64,000 nucleotides of DNA from Bacillota bacterium (GCA_013540605.1 JABVCK010000003.1:62001-126000), one strand, 5' to 3'; counted from the first letter of the stretch, positions 29,317-38,117 are shown. The notes: generated by a model not told the origin, from the sequence alone. Numbers and translations are program-made.

Positions 29317-30567
29317 CTACTCGTCATCCTGGGTATTTCGAAACCTTCTGATCCATCGTTTCAGCGGACTCAGCACCTCCATGGCGGCAACAGGGACATC
29401 TCCATCTCTGGGCACAACAAGAACCCCCAGTTTTCCTACCCCGACAGGATACTGCGTAAACTCATAGGTGGTGCGCTCACCCTTAACTGTAACTGCATCT
29501 ACCCACATATACGTTGGGTAGTAATTGAGTATATCGCCAATATCTGCTTCATTAGCTATCTCTTTGCCGTTTATCCTGTGCAGGATGTCCCCCCGTTTAA
29601 TACCCATCTTTTCTGCAGGGCTTCCGGGCAATACATCCAGTACCCTGATTCCGTTATCCGCAGCCAGGTAAAGGGGTTTACCCTGCTTCTGGGTTTTCCT
29701 GCTTGCAATTATCAAAAGTTCATGCATCAGCGGTCCCACAACGGCAGCAACCCACTGCAGGGGTTTCTGGTACGAGGATAGCACAGAAATTATCAGCAGT
29801 GTTATGCTGTAGCCCAGAAGCTTCACCGCCGAATCCCGGCTTTTGCGCTCCGGGGTTTCGGTTATGGCGATGTCACTGTAGCCCAGTGCAGCCACCACCG
29901 GCAGCATTAAATAGATGACGTCATCGGGTTTGCCCTCTAAGCCCATTGCCTTTAGCATCGGCCACCAGTCAGGCATGGGAATGGTTTCCCCCGGGATAAT
30001 CTGACCGGTCACCGCAGTCATTATGATTATCGGTATGGGCCAGAACCTGACCAGGTTGTAGCCTCCCACCACCCCATACCTTTTATCCTCCATAAATACC
30101 GGTATGCTGTGCTTGCTGCCGTTAAAATATATCAATACGCTTTCAACCAGGTGAAGTATTGCCACTATGGACATGAGGGCTGATACATCTATACTGGGAT
30201 ACCCAAATATGAGACTTGCAAGGGATACGATCCCCCCCGCGTAGGAAAAACACATATACCTGGGGTTGATCATCATAAGCAGTATTGCAATTATCCACAC
30301 GTATATAATTCCCGTATTGTCAAGGGTAACGCCTACAACGACCATTACGGCGCTTCCAATAATGCCTCCGAGCAGCCCGGTAAGGGCCGAGCTTACTACC
30401 CTGTCCTTTACCGAATACTTTGACTTGCCAAGCATCTTCTCTTCCAGTCTGCTGCTTCTCTTATACTGGCTGTACACCAGAAACAGCACCACCCAGAAAA
30501 GGGGATTTATAAAAACGCTTATTATAGATTTAATAACCATAATAGTCAGATCCACGATAGGAAACAC
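29317..30567 (-). CDS. Polytopic membrane protein with C-terminal PDZ
   Basis: This 416-residue protein has about seven to eight membrane helices (residues 1-290) and a cytoplasmic or juxtamembrane PDZ domain (~300-385: GIRVLDVLPGSPAEKMGIKRGDILHRINGKEI). The layout matches the MinJ-like/YvjB-neighbour proteins found beside ctp and ftsEX in Firmicutes; MinJ links DivIVA to MinCD in Bacillus. Function here is inferred from layout and synteny. The start is GTG (30567), 7 bases after GGAGG. It is 52 bases downstream of the ctp protease. Confidence 0.78.
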   Translation of the reverse strand: MFPIVDLTIMVIKSIISVFINPLFWVVLFLVYSQYKRSSRLEEKMLGKSKYSVKDRVVSSALTGLLGGIIGSAVMVVVGVTLDNTGIIYVWIIAILLMMINPRYMCFSYAGGIVSLASLIFGYPSIDVSALMSIVAILHLVESVLIYFNGSKHSIPVFMEDKRYGVVGGYNLVRFWPIPIIIMTAVTGQIIPGETIPMPDWWPMLKAMGLEGKPDDVIYLMLPVVAALGYSDIAITETPERKSRDSAVKLLGYSITLLIISVLSSYQKPLQWVAAVVGPLMHELLIIASRKTQKQGKPLYLAADNGIRVLDVLPGSPAEKMGIKRGDILHRINGKEIANEADIGDILNYYPTYMWVDAVTVKGERTTYEFTQYPVGVGKLGVLVVPRDGDVPVAAMEVLSPLKRWIRRFRNTQDDE

Positions 30568-30619
30568 TCAACCACCTCCAAGAAAGAACCATAGGCCAAA
30601 TTAAGGGCAATCAGGTTTT

Positions 30620-31825
30620 TCATCTTATTCTGCCTTTTATTATTTCTATGGCTTTTGCCATTTGCGGGTCCCTTCCCTGCTTGTATTCTCCCATGACAGC
30701 GTCTTCGGGAAGCTCCACAACATAATCGGGCATAATTCCCTTGCCCTGTATACTCCTGCCCTTAGGTGTATAATACTGTGCAATTGTTACCTTGATGGCA
30801 GTTCCGTCCTTCAGTTCCTGGACCGTCTGTACCAGTGCCTTGCCGAAGGTTTTTGTACCTACAAGAACACCGGTTCCCGAATCCTGCAGAGCGCCTGCAA
30901 GAATTTCGGAGGCACTGGCGCTGCCTCCGTCAACCAGAACCGCCATCGGCAGGCCAATCTCACCGGCGTCGGAGACTTCCTCTTTCCTATTACCCTGCCT
31001 GTCTTCGGTATATACGATAAGACCCTTCCCCATCAGCACATCGGCAATATCCACAACCACATCCAAAAGCCCGCCGGGGTTGCTTCTCAGGTCTATCAGC
31101 AAACCCTTTATGCCGGACTTTGACAGGTCCTTGAGGGCCTTGTTAAAATCATCATAGGTTTTTTCATCGAACGTGGATATCCTTATATATCCTATATCAT
31201 CTTCCAGCACCTGGGATTTAACTGTCTTAAGCCTTATCTCCTCCCGTGTAATGGTAACATCAAAGGGGTTCTCCACACCTTCCCTGATAATTGTCAGTAT
31301 AACCTTGGTCCCCCCGGGGCCTTTCATCATCGAAACAGCTTGCTCCAACTGGTCACCGAACACATCCTTATGGTCAACTTTAAGGATTTTATCGGCGCTT
31401 TTGATCCCGGCCCTTTCGCTCGGAGTGTCTTCAATAGGAGCAACAACGGTAATATATCCATCCTCGCCCTTTTCCACCACCAGCCCTATTCCTTCGTAAG
31501 TTCCCATGGTGTGTGTCATGAAGCTGTCGTACTCTTCCCGATTCATGAATACCGTATATGGATCCTCCAGCGACTCCAGCATCCCCCGTATGGCGCCCTC
31601 CTGCAATTTATCCATATCAATGTCTTTGTAATAGTAGTCCTTTAGAAACTCCTTAATCCCCAAAAGCTTATTCATTTCCTTCAAGTTGTTGTAATCCCTT
31701 GCAGATAAAATTACATTTCCCCCGGGCACAGGAATGGATACAAAATTAATCACACTGACTGTAATCAACACTGTTATAACGACCAAAGCAACTGCCCCTA
31801 TTACTGTCTTGAGCCTGGAAATCAT
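30620..31825 (-). CDS. S41 carboxy-terminal processing protease
   Basis: The 401-residue protease has an N-terminal signal-anchor helix (VIGAVALVVITVLITVSVI), a PDZ domain (~105-185: GIGLVVEKGEDGYITVVAPIEDTPSERAGIK), and the Ser/Lys catalytic core with the serine in GGSASASEILAGALQD near residue 300 and the lysine in TKTFGKALVQ near 325. CtpA/CtpB enzymes cleave exported proteins, some of them sporulation or division regulators. AGGAGG precedes the ATG. It lies between ftsX and the PDZ membrane gene, a conserved cell-division neighbourhood. Confidence 0.92.
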   Translation of the reverse strand: MISRLKTVIGAVALVVITVLITVSVINFVSIPVPGGNVILSARDYNNLKEMNKLLGIKEFLKDYYYKDIDMDKLQEGAIRGMLESLEDPYTVFMNREEYDSFMTHTMGTYEGIGLVVEKGEDGYITVVAPIEDTPSERAGIKSADKILKVDHKDVFGDQLEQAVSMMKGPGGTKVILTIIREGVENPFDVTITREEIRLKTVKSQVLEDDIGYIRISTFDEKTYDDFNKALKDLSKSGIKGLLIDLRSNPGGLLDVVVDIADVLMGKGLIVYTEDRQGNRKEEVSDAGEIGLPMAVLVDGGSASASEILAGALQDSGTGVLVGTKTFGKALVQTVQELKDGTAIKVTIAQYYTPKGRSIQGKGIMPDYVVELPEDAVMGEYKQGRDPQMAKAIEIIKGRIR

Positions 31826-31977
31826 AAACTAGCCTCCTGTATTATTTTCTTCATATAAACAATATACGTAATTATACCGGTTAATATAAGCACGTATTCA
31901 TTATATCACCACATAATTTCTATTTCAAAGCAATATGGAAGACGGTTCAACCCTGAACGCCTAAGCGAAAGGCAAAA

Positions 31978-32015
31978 TTACAGCAGCCTACCCCCTTAAG
32001 GATGGGCTGCTGTAA
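31978..32015 (-). terminator. Terminator after ftsX
   Basis: TTACAGCAGCC and GGCTGCTGTAA form an 11-bp stem around a 16-base loop. On the minus strand TTTTGCC follows. Confidence 0.8.
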
Positions 32016-32035
32016 ATGGATAATATAATGGCTGT

Positions 32036-32944
32036 TCACACGTTGAGAAATTTCCTCAGTGATACTGCGCTTCCTATTATACCTATGAAAACTCCTACTG
32101 CCAGCAGAACCAGCGAAGTATTATACATCGTCTGGTTGAAGGGCGCCAGGCTGCTGGATACTAATATGAAGAAGCTGCCGAAGTTTCTGCCCATAATTGA
32201 ATAGAAGTAATTATACAGGGCTACAAGCATCCCTGAGGATAGCACTGCGCCTATCAACCCGAGCACCAGTCCTTCTATTACAAAGGGCAGCCTGATGAAT
32301 CCGTCTGTAGCACCAACAAACTTCATTATGTTTATCTCTTTTCTTCTTGCAGCAACCGTTAGCTTTATAGTGTTGGATATTATAAAAATTGAAATTAAGG
32401 CGAGGATACCGATGAGTATGCTGCCCACTATTCTTATCATATACGTTGATTTCAACAGCCTGTCGACAACATCCTTGCCGTATGTGACCTCCTCTACCCC
32501 TTCAAAGGCAGATATCTTGCCCGCGGTGTCCCCAATGGTATTGGGGTCTTCGACCTTGACTATATACGAGCTCGGCAGAGGATTATTCTCTCCTTCCAGG
32601 CCTTCCAGCAGGTTATTGTTGTTGCCGAGCTGTTTCTTATACTTCTCAAGGGCTTGCTCCTTGGACTCAAAGGTAATCTCCTTGATGCCCTCCAGCTGCT
32701 TGATCTTTGCTCCGATAGTCTCCACCTGCGAACTATCCAGTTCATCAATCAGAAATACCTTGATCTCCACGCTTGATTCAACGTATTCGGCTATGCTGTT
32801 CACATTTACTATTAAGACAAGGGAAAGGCCGAGCACTAATAATACCGCGGTGACCGAACCTATTGAAGCAAGGCTCATAACCCTGTTTCTCCACAATCCG
32901 ATAAGCCCTTCTTTAAACTGAAGACCGAACGTTCTAATCTTCAA
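32036..32944 (-). CDS. ftsX: Cell-division ABC permease FtsX
   Basis: FtsX (302 residues) has a short cytoplasmic N-terminus, one membrane helix (~24-45), an extracellular domain (~50-165) that in other bacteria activates peptidoglycan hydrolases, and three further helices in the C-terminal half (IVGSILIGILALISIFIISNTIKLTVAARRKEI and after). It pairs with FtsE; its start overlaps the ftsE stop by 11 bases, so translation is coupled. Confidence 0.94.
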   Translation of the reverse strand: MKIRTFGLQFKEGLIGLWRNRVMSLASIGSVTAVLLVLGLSLVLIVNVNSIAEYVESSVEIKVFLIDELDSSQVETIGAKIKQLEGIKEITFESKEQALEKYKKQLGNNNNLLEGLEGENNPLPSSYIVKVEDPNTIGDTAGKISAFEGVEEVTYGKDVVDRLLKSTYMIRIVGSILIGILALISIFIISNTIKLTVAARRKEINIMKFVGATDGFIRLPFVIEGLVLGLIGAVLSSGMLVALYNYFYSIMGRNFGSFFILVSSSLAPFNQTMYNTSLVLLAVGVFIGIIGSAVSLRKFLNV

Positions 32945-33620
32945 GGCCGTACCCTCCTCTCTCCTGGTCTCTTGTTATTCTTCCCTTCTCAAGGGTAACA
33001 ACCCTTTGCCTCATGTAGTTGACAATATCGCGGGCATGGGTAGCCATTATCACCGTAGTACCCCTGTGATTTATCTCCTTCAAAAGTTTCATGATCTCCC
33101 ACGCCGTATCCGGGTCGAGGTTGCCGGTAGGTTCGTCGGCTATAAGTATAGGAGGGTTGTTAACTATAGCCCTGGCAAGGGAAACCCTCTGCTGTTCTCC
33201 ACCGGATAGCTGCGCAGGATACGCACCGGCCTTATCTCCAAGCCCGACCAGCGACAGCACGCGGGGAACCTGTCTGACTATCTCCCTTTTTGAAGATTCT
33301 ACGATCTGCATGGCAAAAGCCACATTCTCAAATACCGTTTTATTGTTCAAAAGCCTGAAATCCTGGAATACTACACCCAGTTTCCTTCTCAGGTGGGGTA
33401 TCTGACGCCTTTTAAGTGTCGCAATATCGATGCCATCGATCATAATTGTACCGCTGGTCGCAACCTGTTCTCTCATCAACAGTTTGATCAGGGTAGATTT
33501 GCCGGCTCCGCTGGGTCCAACAAAAAAAACAAATTCGCCTTTATGTATCTCAATATTGATACCATTAAGGGCAATGGTACCGCTCGGATATTTTTTGGTA
33601 ACTCCGTTCAGTATTATCAT
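32934..33620 (-). CDS. ftsE: Cell-division ATP-binding protein FtsE
   Basis: FtsE (228 residues) has Walker A GPSGAGKST near residue 38, the Q-loop in VVFQDFRLL, ABC signature LSGGEQQRVSLARA near 140 and Walker B ILIADEPTGNLD. With FtsX it transmits ATP hydrolysis across the membrane to wall hydrolases. The ATG at 33620 is 7 bases after GGGAGTG; an in-frame TTG one codon earlier is less likely. It begins the ftsEX unit and is divergent from the cyclo-ligase gene. Confidence 0.95.
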   Translation of the reverse strand: MIILNGVTKKYPSGTIALNGINIEIHKGEFVFFVGPSGAGKSTLIKLLMREQVATSGTIMIDGIDIATLKRRQIPHLRRKLGVVFQDFRLLNNKTVFENVAFAMQIVESSKREIVRQVPRVLSLVGLGDKAGAYPAQLSGGEQQRVSLARAIVNNPPILIADEPTGNLDPDTAWEIMKLLKEINHRGTTVIMATHARDIVNYMRQRVVTLEKGRITRDQERGGYGLED

Positions 33621-33882
33621 CAAGAATCACTCCCATCACTCTGACAATTTCGACGCAAAAGGCGCTAATCCTTCAAGATTTTTCATATTAATGTTTACAT
33701 AATTGTCCCAGTTTTGAGTATAGTACAATTTTTTCAAACAATAAAGGTGAAAATATATCCAACAGATATTTTTGTTGTACAATATAGGTAGTTTTATATG
33801 TTATTATGTTCGCGAATACACCATTTTTTGAGGAGCCTGCGCCTGCATGCCGATAGGCGCGGTTGCCGGTCGGGAGGATGCC

Positions 33883-34473
33883 ATGAAAACTTCTTTAAGA
33901 GAAAAAATCATGAAACTGAGACAGGACCTCGGTCCGGAGGCATCTCACAGATACAGCATGCAAATAGCCCGTAGACTGTTCGATACAGAACTCTACAAAA
34001 AGTCCCATAGCATAATGGCGTATATGTCTTTCAGGAGTGAAGTGGACACTGGCCACATAATCCGGTATTCCCTCAATAGCGGCAAGAGAATAATAATCCC
34101 CATTACCCAGAAAGAAACCAGGACTCTTCTCCTTTCTGAAATCAGAGACCCCGACTCAGAGCTTGTACCTGGCAGCTACGGTATTCTGGAGCCGCTCCCC
34201 GGTCACATGAAACCCTATGCAAAGGAAGACCTTGACCTTATACTTGTCCCTGCGTTAGCCTATGATCCCAGGGGCTTCAGGTTAGGTTACGGTGCCGGTT
34301 ACTATGACAGGTTTTTGTCCGCCCTTAAAAAGCCGGTGCCGACTATCGGCCTTGCCTTTGAAATTCAGGTCCTTACCGAAGTACCCACAGAGGCTACGGA
34401 TATACCCGTTGATTATATCGTCACCGAAAACCGGATTATTAACTGCCTGGATATAAGAGGACATTCCTCCTGA
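33883..34473 (+). CDS. 5-formyltetrahydrofolate cyclo-ligase
   Basis: This 196-residue enzyme converts 5-formyl-THF to 5,10-methenyl-THF with ATP. It has the substrate and ATP motifs AYMSFRSEVDTGHII near residue 45, DLILVPALAYDPRGFRLGYGAGYYDRFL near 130 (the family signature), and a C-terminal PVDYIVTE strand. The ATG at 33883 follows GGGAGG by 5 bases; an upstream in-frame ATG at 33847 has no such site. It is divergent from ftsEX. Good confidence from the signature. Confidence 0.93.
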   Translation: MKTSLREKIMKLRQDLGPEASHRYSMQIARRLFDTELYKKSHSIMAYMSFRSEVDTGHIIRYSLNSGKRIIIPITQKETRTLLLSEIRDPDSELVPGSYGILEPLPGHMKPYAKEDLDLILVPALAYDPRGFRLGYGAGYYDRFLSALKKPVPTIGLAFEIQVLTEVPTEATDIPVDYIVTENRIINCLDIRGHSS

Positions 34474-34960
34474 TATATGCCCTTGATATATGTCTGCTGC
34501 AACCCGGCGACCCTTGCTCGGGACCTGGCGCATCTGGACGGGAAGGGATACAGGATGATGGAGGTCCAGCCTGTAGATATGTTCCCGCATTTACGGCTCA
34601 CGTTGAGAGTGTTGTCTTGATGTCGCGTGTAGAAAATTAAAAAGCCCGAAAAACCGCATAACTACGGGGGTTTCCGGTGTTTTGCCATCCGCAGCAGGAG
34701 TGCTGGCAGGTGGTCAAGATGCCGAGGAACCCCGTTTTTTTGTTTGTGAAGTATTTCGTGGAAACATGTCTACGGCTCTTTGAGCGGTTAGGGGTGTGTT
34801 GATGAAAAAGATGTGATTTGAAAGGAGTTTCGTCGTACAGGGAAACATGTCTACAGCAATTTTTTGCCTTTTTGAAATTGTTTGCGGAGTGCTTCATGAA
34901 AACATGTTAATAACACTTTGAAAGTACGAAGCAGCATAGTAAAAATCTGGATTAACTATA
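34474..34960. other. Non-coding stretch with repeated GGAAACATGTCTAC
   Basis: I find no convincing gene in these ~490 bases. GGAAACATGTCTAC occurs exactly at 34760-34773 and 34841-34854, and a diverged copy (GAAAACATGTTA) lies at 34898-34909. A leftward open frame of 86 codons covers part of it (34637-34897), but it has no clear ribosome site and its repeats follow the DNA repeats, so I do not call it a gene. A weak hairpin lies near 34645-34675. It marks the border of the accessory region. Confidence 0.5.
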
Positions 34961-34964
34961 TTGC

Positions 34965-34993
34965 TTGACAAAGATAAAGTACCATGGTAAAAT
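34965..34993 (+). promoter_or_regulatory. Promoter of the first TetR gene
   Basis: TTGACA (34965-34970) and TAAAAT (34988-34993) are separated by exactly 17 bases. The spacer ends in the perfect palindrome TACCATGGTA (34980-34989), which overlaps the -10 box. Confidence 0.85.
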
Positions 34994-34997
34994 TAGG

Positions 34998-35009
34998 TCG
35001 TACGTACGA
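34998..35009. promoter_or_regulatory. Probable TetR operator
   Basis: TCGTACGTACGA is a perfect 12-bp palindrome lying at the expected transcription start, 21 bases upstream of the TetR start codon. A related half-site (AGTACGAAG) sits at 34923-34931. Autorepression is the simplest reading. Confidence 0.7.
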
Positions 35010-35029
35010 ACAAATAAGGAGATGAAGAA

Positions 35030-35611
35030 ATGAAAAAAAAGATAGAGAAAGCAAAACCTTCTCAGAAAATACTTACGACAGCTTTTGAGTGTTTGTCCAC
35101 AAAAGGCTATGCCAATGTGTCTATGAGAGATATAGCCAACGAAGCCGGTGTTGCTTTGAGTCACTTGACTTATTACTACAAAAATAAAGAAGGTTTATTT
35201 ACCGAAGTTATAAATATGATGATGCATCAATATTTGCATGAAATAGAGGACAGTCTAAAGTCTGCAGCAAGCACAAAAGAAAAGATTGCGTCCCTCGTGA
35301 GATACTTTAAGGAACTAATCAGGGATAAACCAAATCTTTTGCGACTTTTTATTGATTTTACGGCACAGGCTTTATGGCTGCCATCTTTTGGAGAACAAGT
35401 GGACAGCCTTTTTAACAATTTAGCGGAAATTATAGATAAAAACATACTGGCAGACACAGAGATTTGTAAGGGCTTGCAGGAATACTCATCTAAATCCATA
35501 GCCAGGTTAATTCTTGGCGCATTATATGGTGTCTCTATTCAAATAATGCTTGGCTCAGATAAGGAAAGTACTTTTGAATCATTAAATCTGGCGGAAAGTT
35601 TATTAAACTGA
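35030..35611 (+). CDS. TetR-family repressor
   Basis: The 193-residue protein has an N-terminal TetR helix-turn-helix (ILTTAFECLSTKGYANVSMRDIANEAGVALSHLTYYYKNKEGLF, residues ~14-58) and a helical ligand domain. It starts 20 bases after a perfect palindrome in its own promoter, which suggests autoregulation. AAGGAG lies 7-8 bases upstream of the ATG. Downstream genes in the same direction (UbiB tail, HD protein, YidC, second TetR) could form its regulon. The ligand is unknown. Confidence 0.88.
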   Translation: MKKKIEKAKPSQKILTTAFECLSTKGYANVSMRDIANEAGVALSHLTYYYKNKEGLFTEVINMMMHQYLHEIEDSLKSAASTKEKIASLVRYFKELIRDKPNLLRLFIDFTAQALWLPSFGEQVDSLFNNLAEIIDKNILADTEICKGLQEYSSKSIARLILGALYGVSIQIMLGSDKESTFESLNLAESLLN

Positions 35612-35616
35612 TTGCA

Positions 35617-35909
35617 ATGCTGGACATAATGGGCAAAATGGAGGACGAGGACTTTTCCGTTCAATTCGAATTGAGGGAGATTGACAAACTTCAAAAGCGG
35701 TTTGAAAGGATTTTTAACAGAATCTCCTTTAGCGGGGTACTGCTTGCCGTATGCATCATAATCGCCGGAGTCATTAGCGGCTCCGGCTTAAGTGCGGATG
35801 CGGCAATAAGATGTATCTTTTTAACATTACCGTATTGAAAACGGGTCTGGCTATGGCCGCTATTATTGTTTTAGGACTTGTGATTTCTATGTTAAGGTCA
35901 GGGCGTTGA
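35617..35909 (+). pseudogene. ABC1/UbiB-type kinase, C-terminal relic
   Basis: The first 73 codons resemble the tail of ABC1/UbiB family proteins: a coiled helix (ELREIDKLQKRFERIFNRI) and a membrane helix (GVLLAVCIIIAGVISGSG). The frame then ends at 35838, but the next frame from 35811 continues with the second tail helix (VLKTGLAMAAIIVLGLVISMLRSGR) and stops at 35909. This points to a frameshift plus loss of the whole kinase domain. The relic begins 5 bases after the TetR stop, so a deletion probably fused it there. The family call is by pattern recall. Confidence 0.62.
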
Positions 35910-35936
35910 AAAAACATGAGCAAAAGGAGAGCCTCA

Positions 35937-36458
35937 ATGGTCGGTTGGATCATATCAAAGTTAAACTTAAATGCAGATTCATCTGATTATGAAGAATATG
36001 TGGATTGTATTCGCGACTTGATTGACCATGAAATGGTCTGGTCAATGAAAAATTATATACAGCACCGCGACATTGATTGTCTCGAACACAGCCTCTATGT
36101 GTCATATAACAGCTATCTGATATGCAGACGGATGGGGCTTGATTATCGTTCTGCGGCCAGAGGGGGACTTCTTCACGATTTTTTTCTGTACGACTGGCAT
36201 GTCACAAAACCGTACAAGGGACTGCATGGGTTTATGCATCCCCGCATTGCACTGCAAAATGCAAACAAGTATTTTTATTTGAATGAACTGGAAAAAGAAA
36301 TCATACTCAAACACATGTGGCCTTTGACAATAACACCGCCCAAGCATAAAGAAGCTTACGTTGTGGTATTGGCAGACAAATATTGTGCATTCATGGAGAT
36401 TTCCAAATTCGGCAAAAGGAGAAATGTAAACAGACTTCAAAGGCTGTTGTCATATTAA
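35937..36458 (+). CDS. HD-domain protein
   Basis: This 173-residue protein contains HD-type residues: the CLEHSLYVSYNSYLICR helix near 53, LLHDFFLYDWH with the HD pair near 81, and a further histidine in the LHGFMHPRIA and LKHMWPL segments. A conserved aspartate sits in VVLADKYCAFME near residue 148. Similar short HD hydrolases occur in clostridia with unknown substrate. The ATG at 35937 is preferred because AAAAGGAG lies 8 bases upstream; the ATG at 35916 precedes that site. It is followed by yidC 33 bases later. Confidence 0.75.
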   Translation: MVGWIISKLNLNADSSDYEEYVDCIRDLIDHEMVWSMKNYIQHRDIDCLEHSLYVSYNSYLICRRMGLDYRSAARGGLLHDFFLYDWHVTKPYKGLHGFMHPRIALQNANKYFYLNELEKEIILKHMWPLTITPPKHKEAYVVVLADKYCAFMEISKFGKRRNVNRLQRLLSY

Positions 36459-36491
36459 ATTGCTTTCCACAAGAAAAGGATGGAATAAGTT

Positions 36492-37451
36492 ATGTTTGAT
36501 ATTATCGCAATTCCTATGGGATACATCTTGAAATATATCTATGATACAATTGCATTTCAAAATTATGGAATTGCAATCATACTATTTACAGTAGCAGTAA
36601 AATCGCTTTTGCTGCCTTTAACTATAAAGCAGTATCATTCAACCTCCAAAATAAACGAGCTCCAGCCTCAAATGAGGGAAATCCAAGAGAAGTATAAGAA
36701 CGACAAGGAAAAGCTGAACGAAGAACTGATGAAGTTTTATCAGGAGAATAAAGTGAATCCTGCCGGCGGATGCCTCCCTTTACTGATTCAGATGCCCATT
36801 TTGTTTTCCCTGTATTATGTCATTTCGCAGCCATTGAAATACATGGCGGGAAAATCATCAGAGGTAATCGGCAAGCTATATGAAATGATACCGCAAGGCT
36901 CTGACAGGATTGCAAACATGAAGGATCTAAGCATTATCACTTACTTTGGCAGGCATACGGAAGAACTGCAGAAGGTAAACCATATGCTTAAAACTGAAGA
37001 ATTGTTTAACATGGATTTTTTGGGTATTAACCTGGGGGCAATACCTACATGGAGTTTTAGCAATTATTTTAATCCTGACACGGGCGTACATAGCTTTCTT
37101 TTGCTTTTAATTCCAATATTGTCAGTGATCACATCCTATATATCCGTAAAATACTCTATGCATGAGGTCCCTCAGGCAAGCGACAATCAAATGCAGGCAT
37201 CTATGCAAAAGAACATGGCTTTGATATCTCCTGTGATGAGCGGCATTATTTCCTTTACCGTGCCTGCCGGACTGGGTCTTTACTGGATTGTTGGAAATGT
37301 TTATCAAATCGCTCAACAAAAGTTTATGAACACATTTGTTATTAAAAAGCATTTAAATCCGGAAGGGGAAAAGCTGAAGGAAGGGACAAGTACCGATGGT
37401 CAAGTTTCTAAAATACATTGCCGCTCCAAGCGGCATCAAAAAACTGAATAA
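36492..37451 (+). CDS. YidC/Oxa1-family membrane insertase, accessory copy
   Basis: The 319-residue protein has the five-helix Oxa1 core: a first helix with VAVKSLLLPLTIKQYHS near residue 35, the coiled cytoplasmic hairpin (ELQPQMREIQEKYKNDKEKLNEELMKFYQENKVNPAGGCLPLLIQMPI), and the last helices (SGIISFTVPAGLGLYWIVGNVYQIAQQ). In known Gram-positive YidC the groove carries an arginine before xxLLPL; here it is lysine. The gene is not beside rpmH/rnpA, so it is probably a second copy. The last ~25 residues look unusual (GTSTDGQVSKIHCRSKRHQ) and overlap another small open frame, so the C-terminus may have been altered. Confidence 0.88.
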   Translation: MFDIIAIPMGYILKYIYDTIAFQNYGIAIILFTVAVKSLLLPLTIKQYHSTSKINELQPQMREIQEKYKNDKEKLNEELMKFYQENKVNPAGGCLPLLIQMPILFSLYYVISQPLKYMAGKSSEVIGKLYEMIPQGSDRIANMKDLSIITYFGRHTEELQKVNHMLKTEELFNMDFLGINLGAIPTWSFSNYFNPDTGVHSFLLLLIPILSVITSYISVKYSMHEVPQASDNQMQASMQKNMALISPVMSGIISFTVPAGLGLYWIVGNVYQIAQQKFMNTFVIKKHLNPEGEKLKEGTSTDGQVSKIHCRSKRHQKTE

Positions 37452-37569
37452 AGAACGGTTGCTGCAATTGGCCGATAAAGCCAGACGCATTAAAGCTTAT
37501 CAGAGGTTATGTATAGCTTTTTCATCCACAGAGATAAGGAGGGACTTGTCATGCCTGACTCAAATATAA
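37396..37569 (+). CDS. Possible small overlapping gene (57 aa)
   Basis: This frame starts inside the end of yidC and runs into the second TetR gene. It encodes a basic peptide beginning MVKFLKYIAAPSGIKKLNKE, which reads more like a natural protein start than the yidC frame over the same bases. Its ribosome site (AAGGAAGGGACAAG) is partial. It may be the N-terminal relic of a deleted gene or a small basic protein; I do not recognise it. Confidence 0.3.
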   Translation: MVKFLKYIAAPSGIKKLNKERLLQLADKARRIKAYQRLCIAFSSTEIRRDLSCLTQI

Positions 37570-38117
37570 CGAAGCTGGCCCTTGCAAATTCCTTAAAGAA
37601 ACTGATGGTAAAGAAATCCTTTAGCAAAATTTCCGTGAGTGATATTGTCGAGGATTGCGGACTGACAAGACAAGCCTACTATTATCATTTCAAGGATAAA
37701 TATGACCTTATGAATTGGATCTATTACACGGAAACCGCACGTTTTATGAGTTCATATGATACGGTGGATCATTGGACGGACGGCTTGAAGGATTTGTGCT
37801 ATTATATGCGGCAGAATAAGGTGTTTTATATAAATGCTCTTAACACCACCGGGCAAAATTCTTTCCAGGAATATCTGCATGATTATATCAGCGATATTTC
37901 GATGTCTGTAATAGAAAATATGACCGGTTTGGAGTTTGATGATAAAAAATGGCGATTTATTGTTGAATTTATGTCAACAGCTTTTGTGGGTCTTATTGTG
38001 CGCTGGGCCAATAACGGCATGAAAGAAGATCCGGCGGAGTATTTTGCACAAATAAGAAGCATCTTTGACGGAAGCATCCTTCACGAATTAGAGGGAGAAT
38101 TGAGAGAAAAAGCGTGA
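37551..38117 (+). CDS. TetR-family regulator, DhaS-like
   Basis: The 188-residue protein starts at the ATG 37551, 6-7 bases after AAGGAGGG; the frame from 37509 is less likely. The helix-turn-helix reads LKKLMVKKSFSKISVSDIVEDCGLTRQAYYYHFKDKYDLMNWIYYTE, the pattern of the DhaS-like subgroup, with the C-terminal helical domain of that group. DhaS activates dihydroxyacetone kinase in lactic bacteria, but many relatives have other targets. It is the second regulator in the cluster and lies tail to tail with the pseudo-radical-SAM gene. Confidence 0.85.
   Translation: MPDSNITKLALANSLKKLMVKKSFSKISVSDIVEDCGLTRQAYYYHFKDKYDLMNWIYYTETARFMSSYDTVDHWTDGLKDLCYYMRQNKVFYINALNTTGQNSFQEYLHDYISDISMSVIENMTGLEFDDKKWRFIVEFMSTAFVGLIVRWANNGMKEDPAEYFAQIRSIFDGSILHELEGELREKA

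Noticed and set aside
34637-34897. Minus-strand 86-codon frame with His- and Lys-rich repeats
   Set aside because: The apparent protein repeats come from the repeated GGAAACATGTCTAC DNA, and no ribosome site or family was recognised.
34474-35029. CRISPR-like array from the repeated 14-mer
   Set aside because: Only two exact copies and one diverged copy exist, with unequal spacing and no cas gene nearby.
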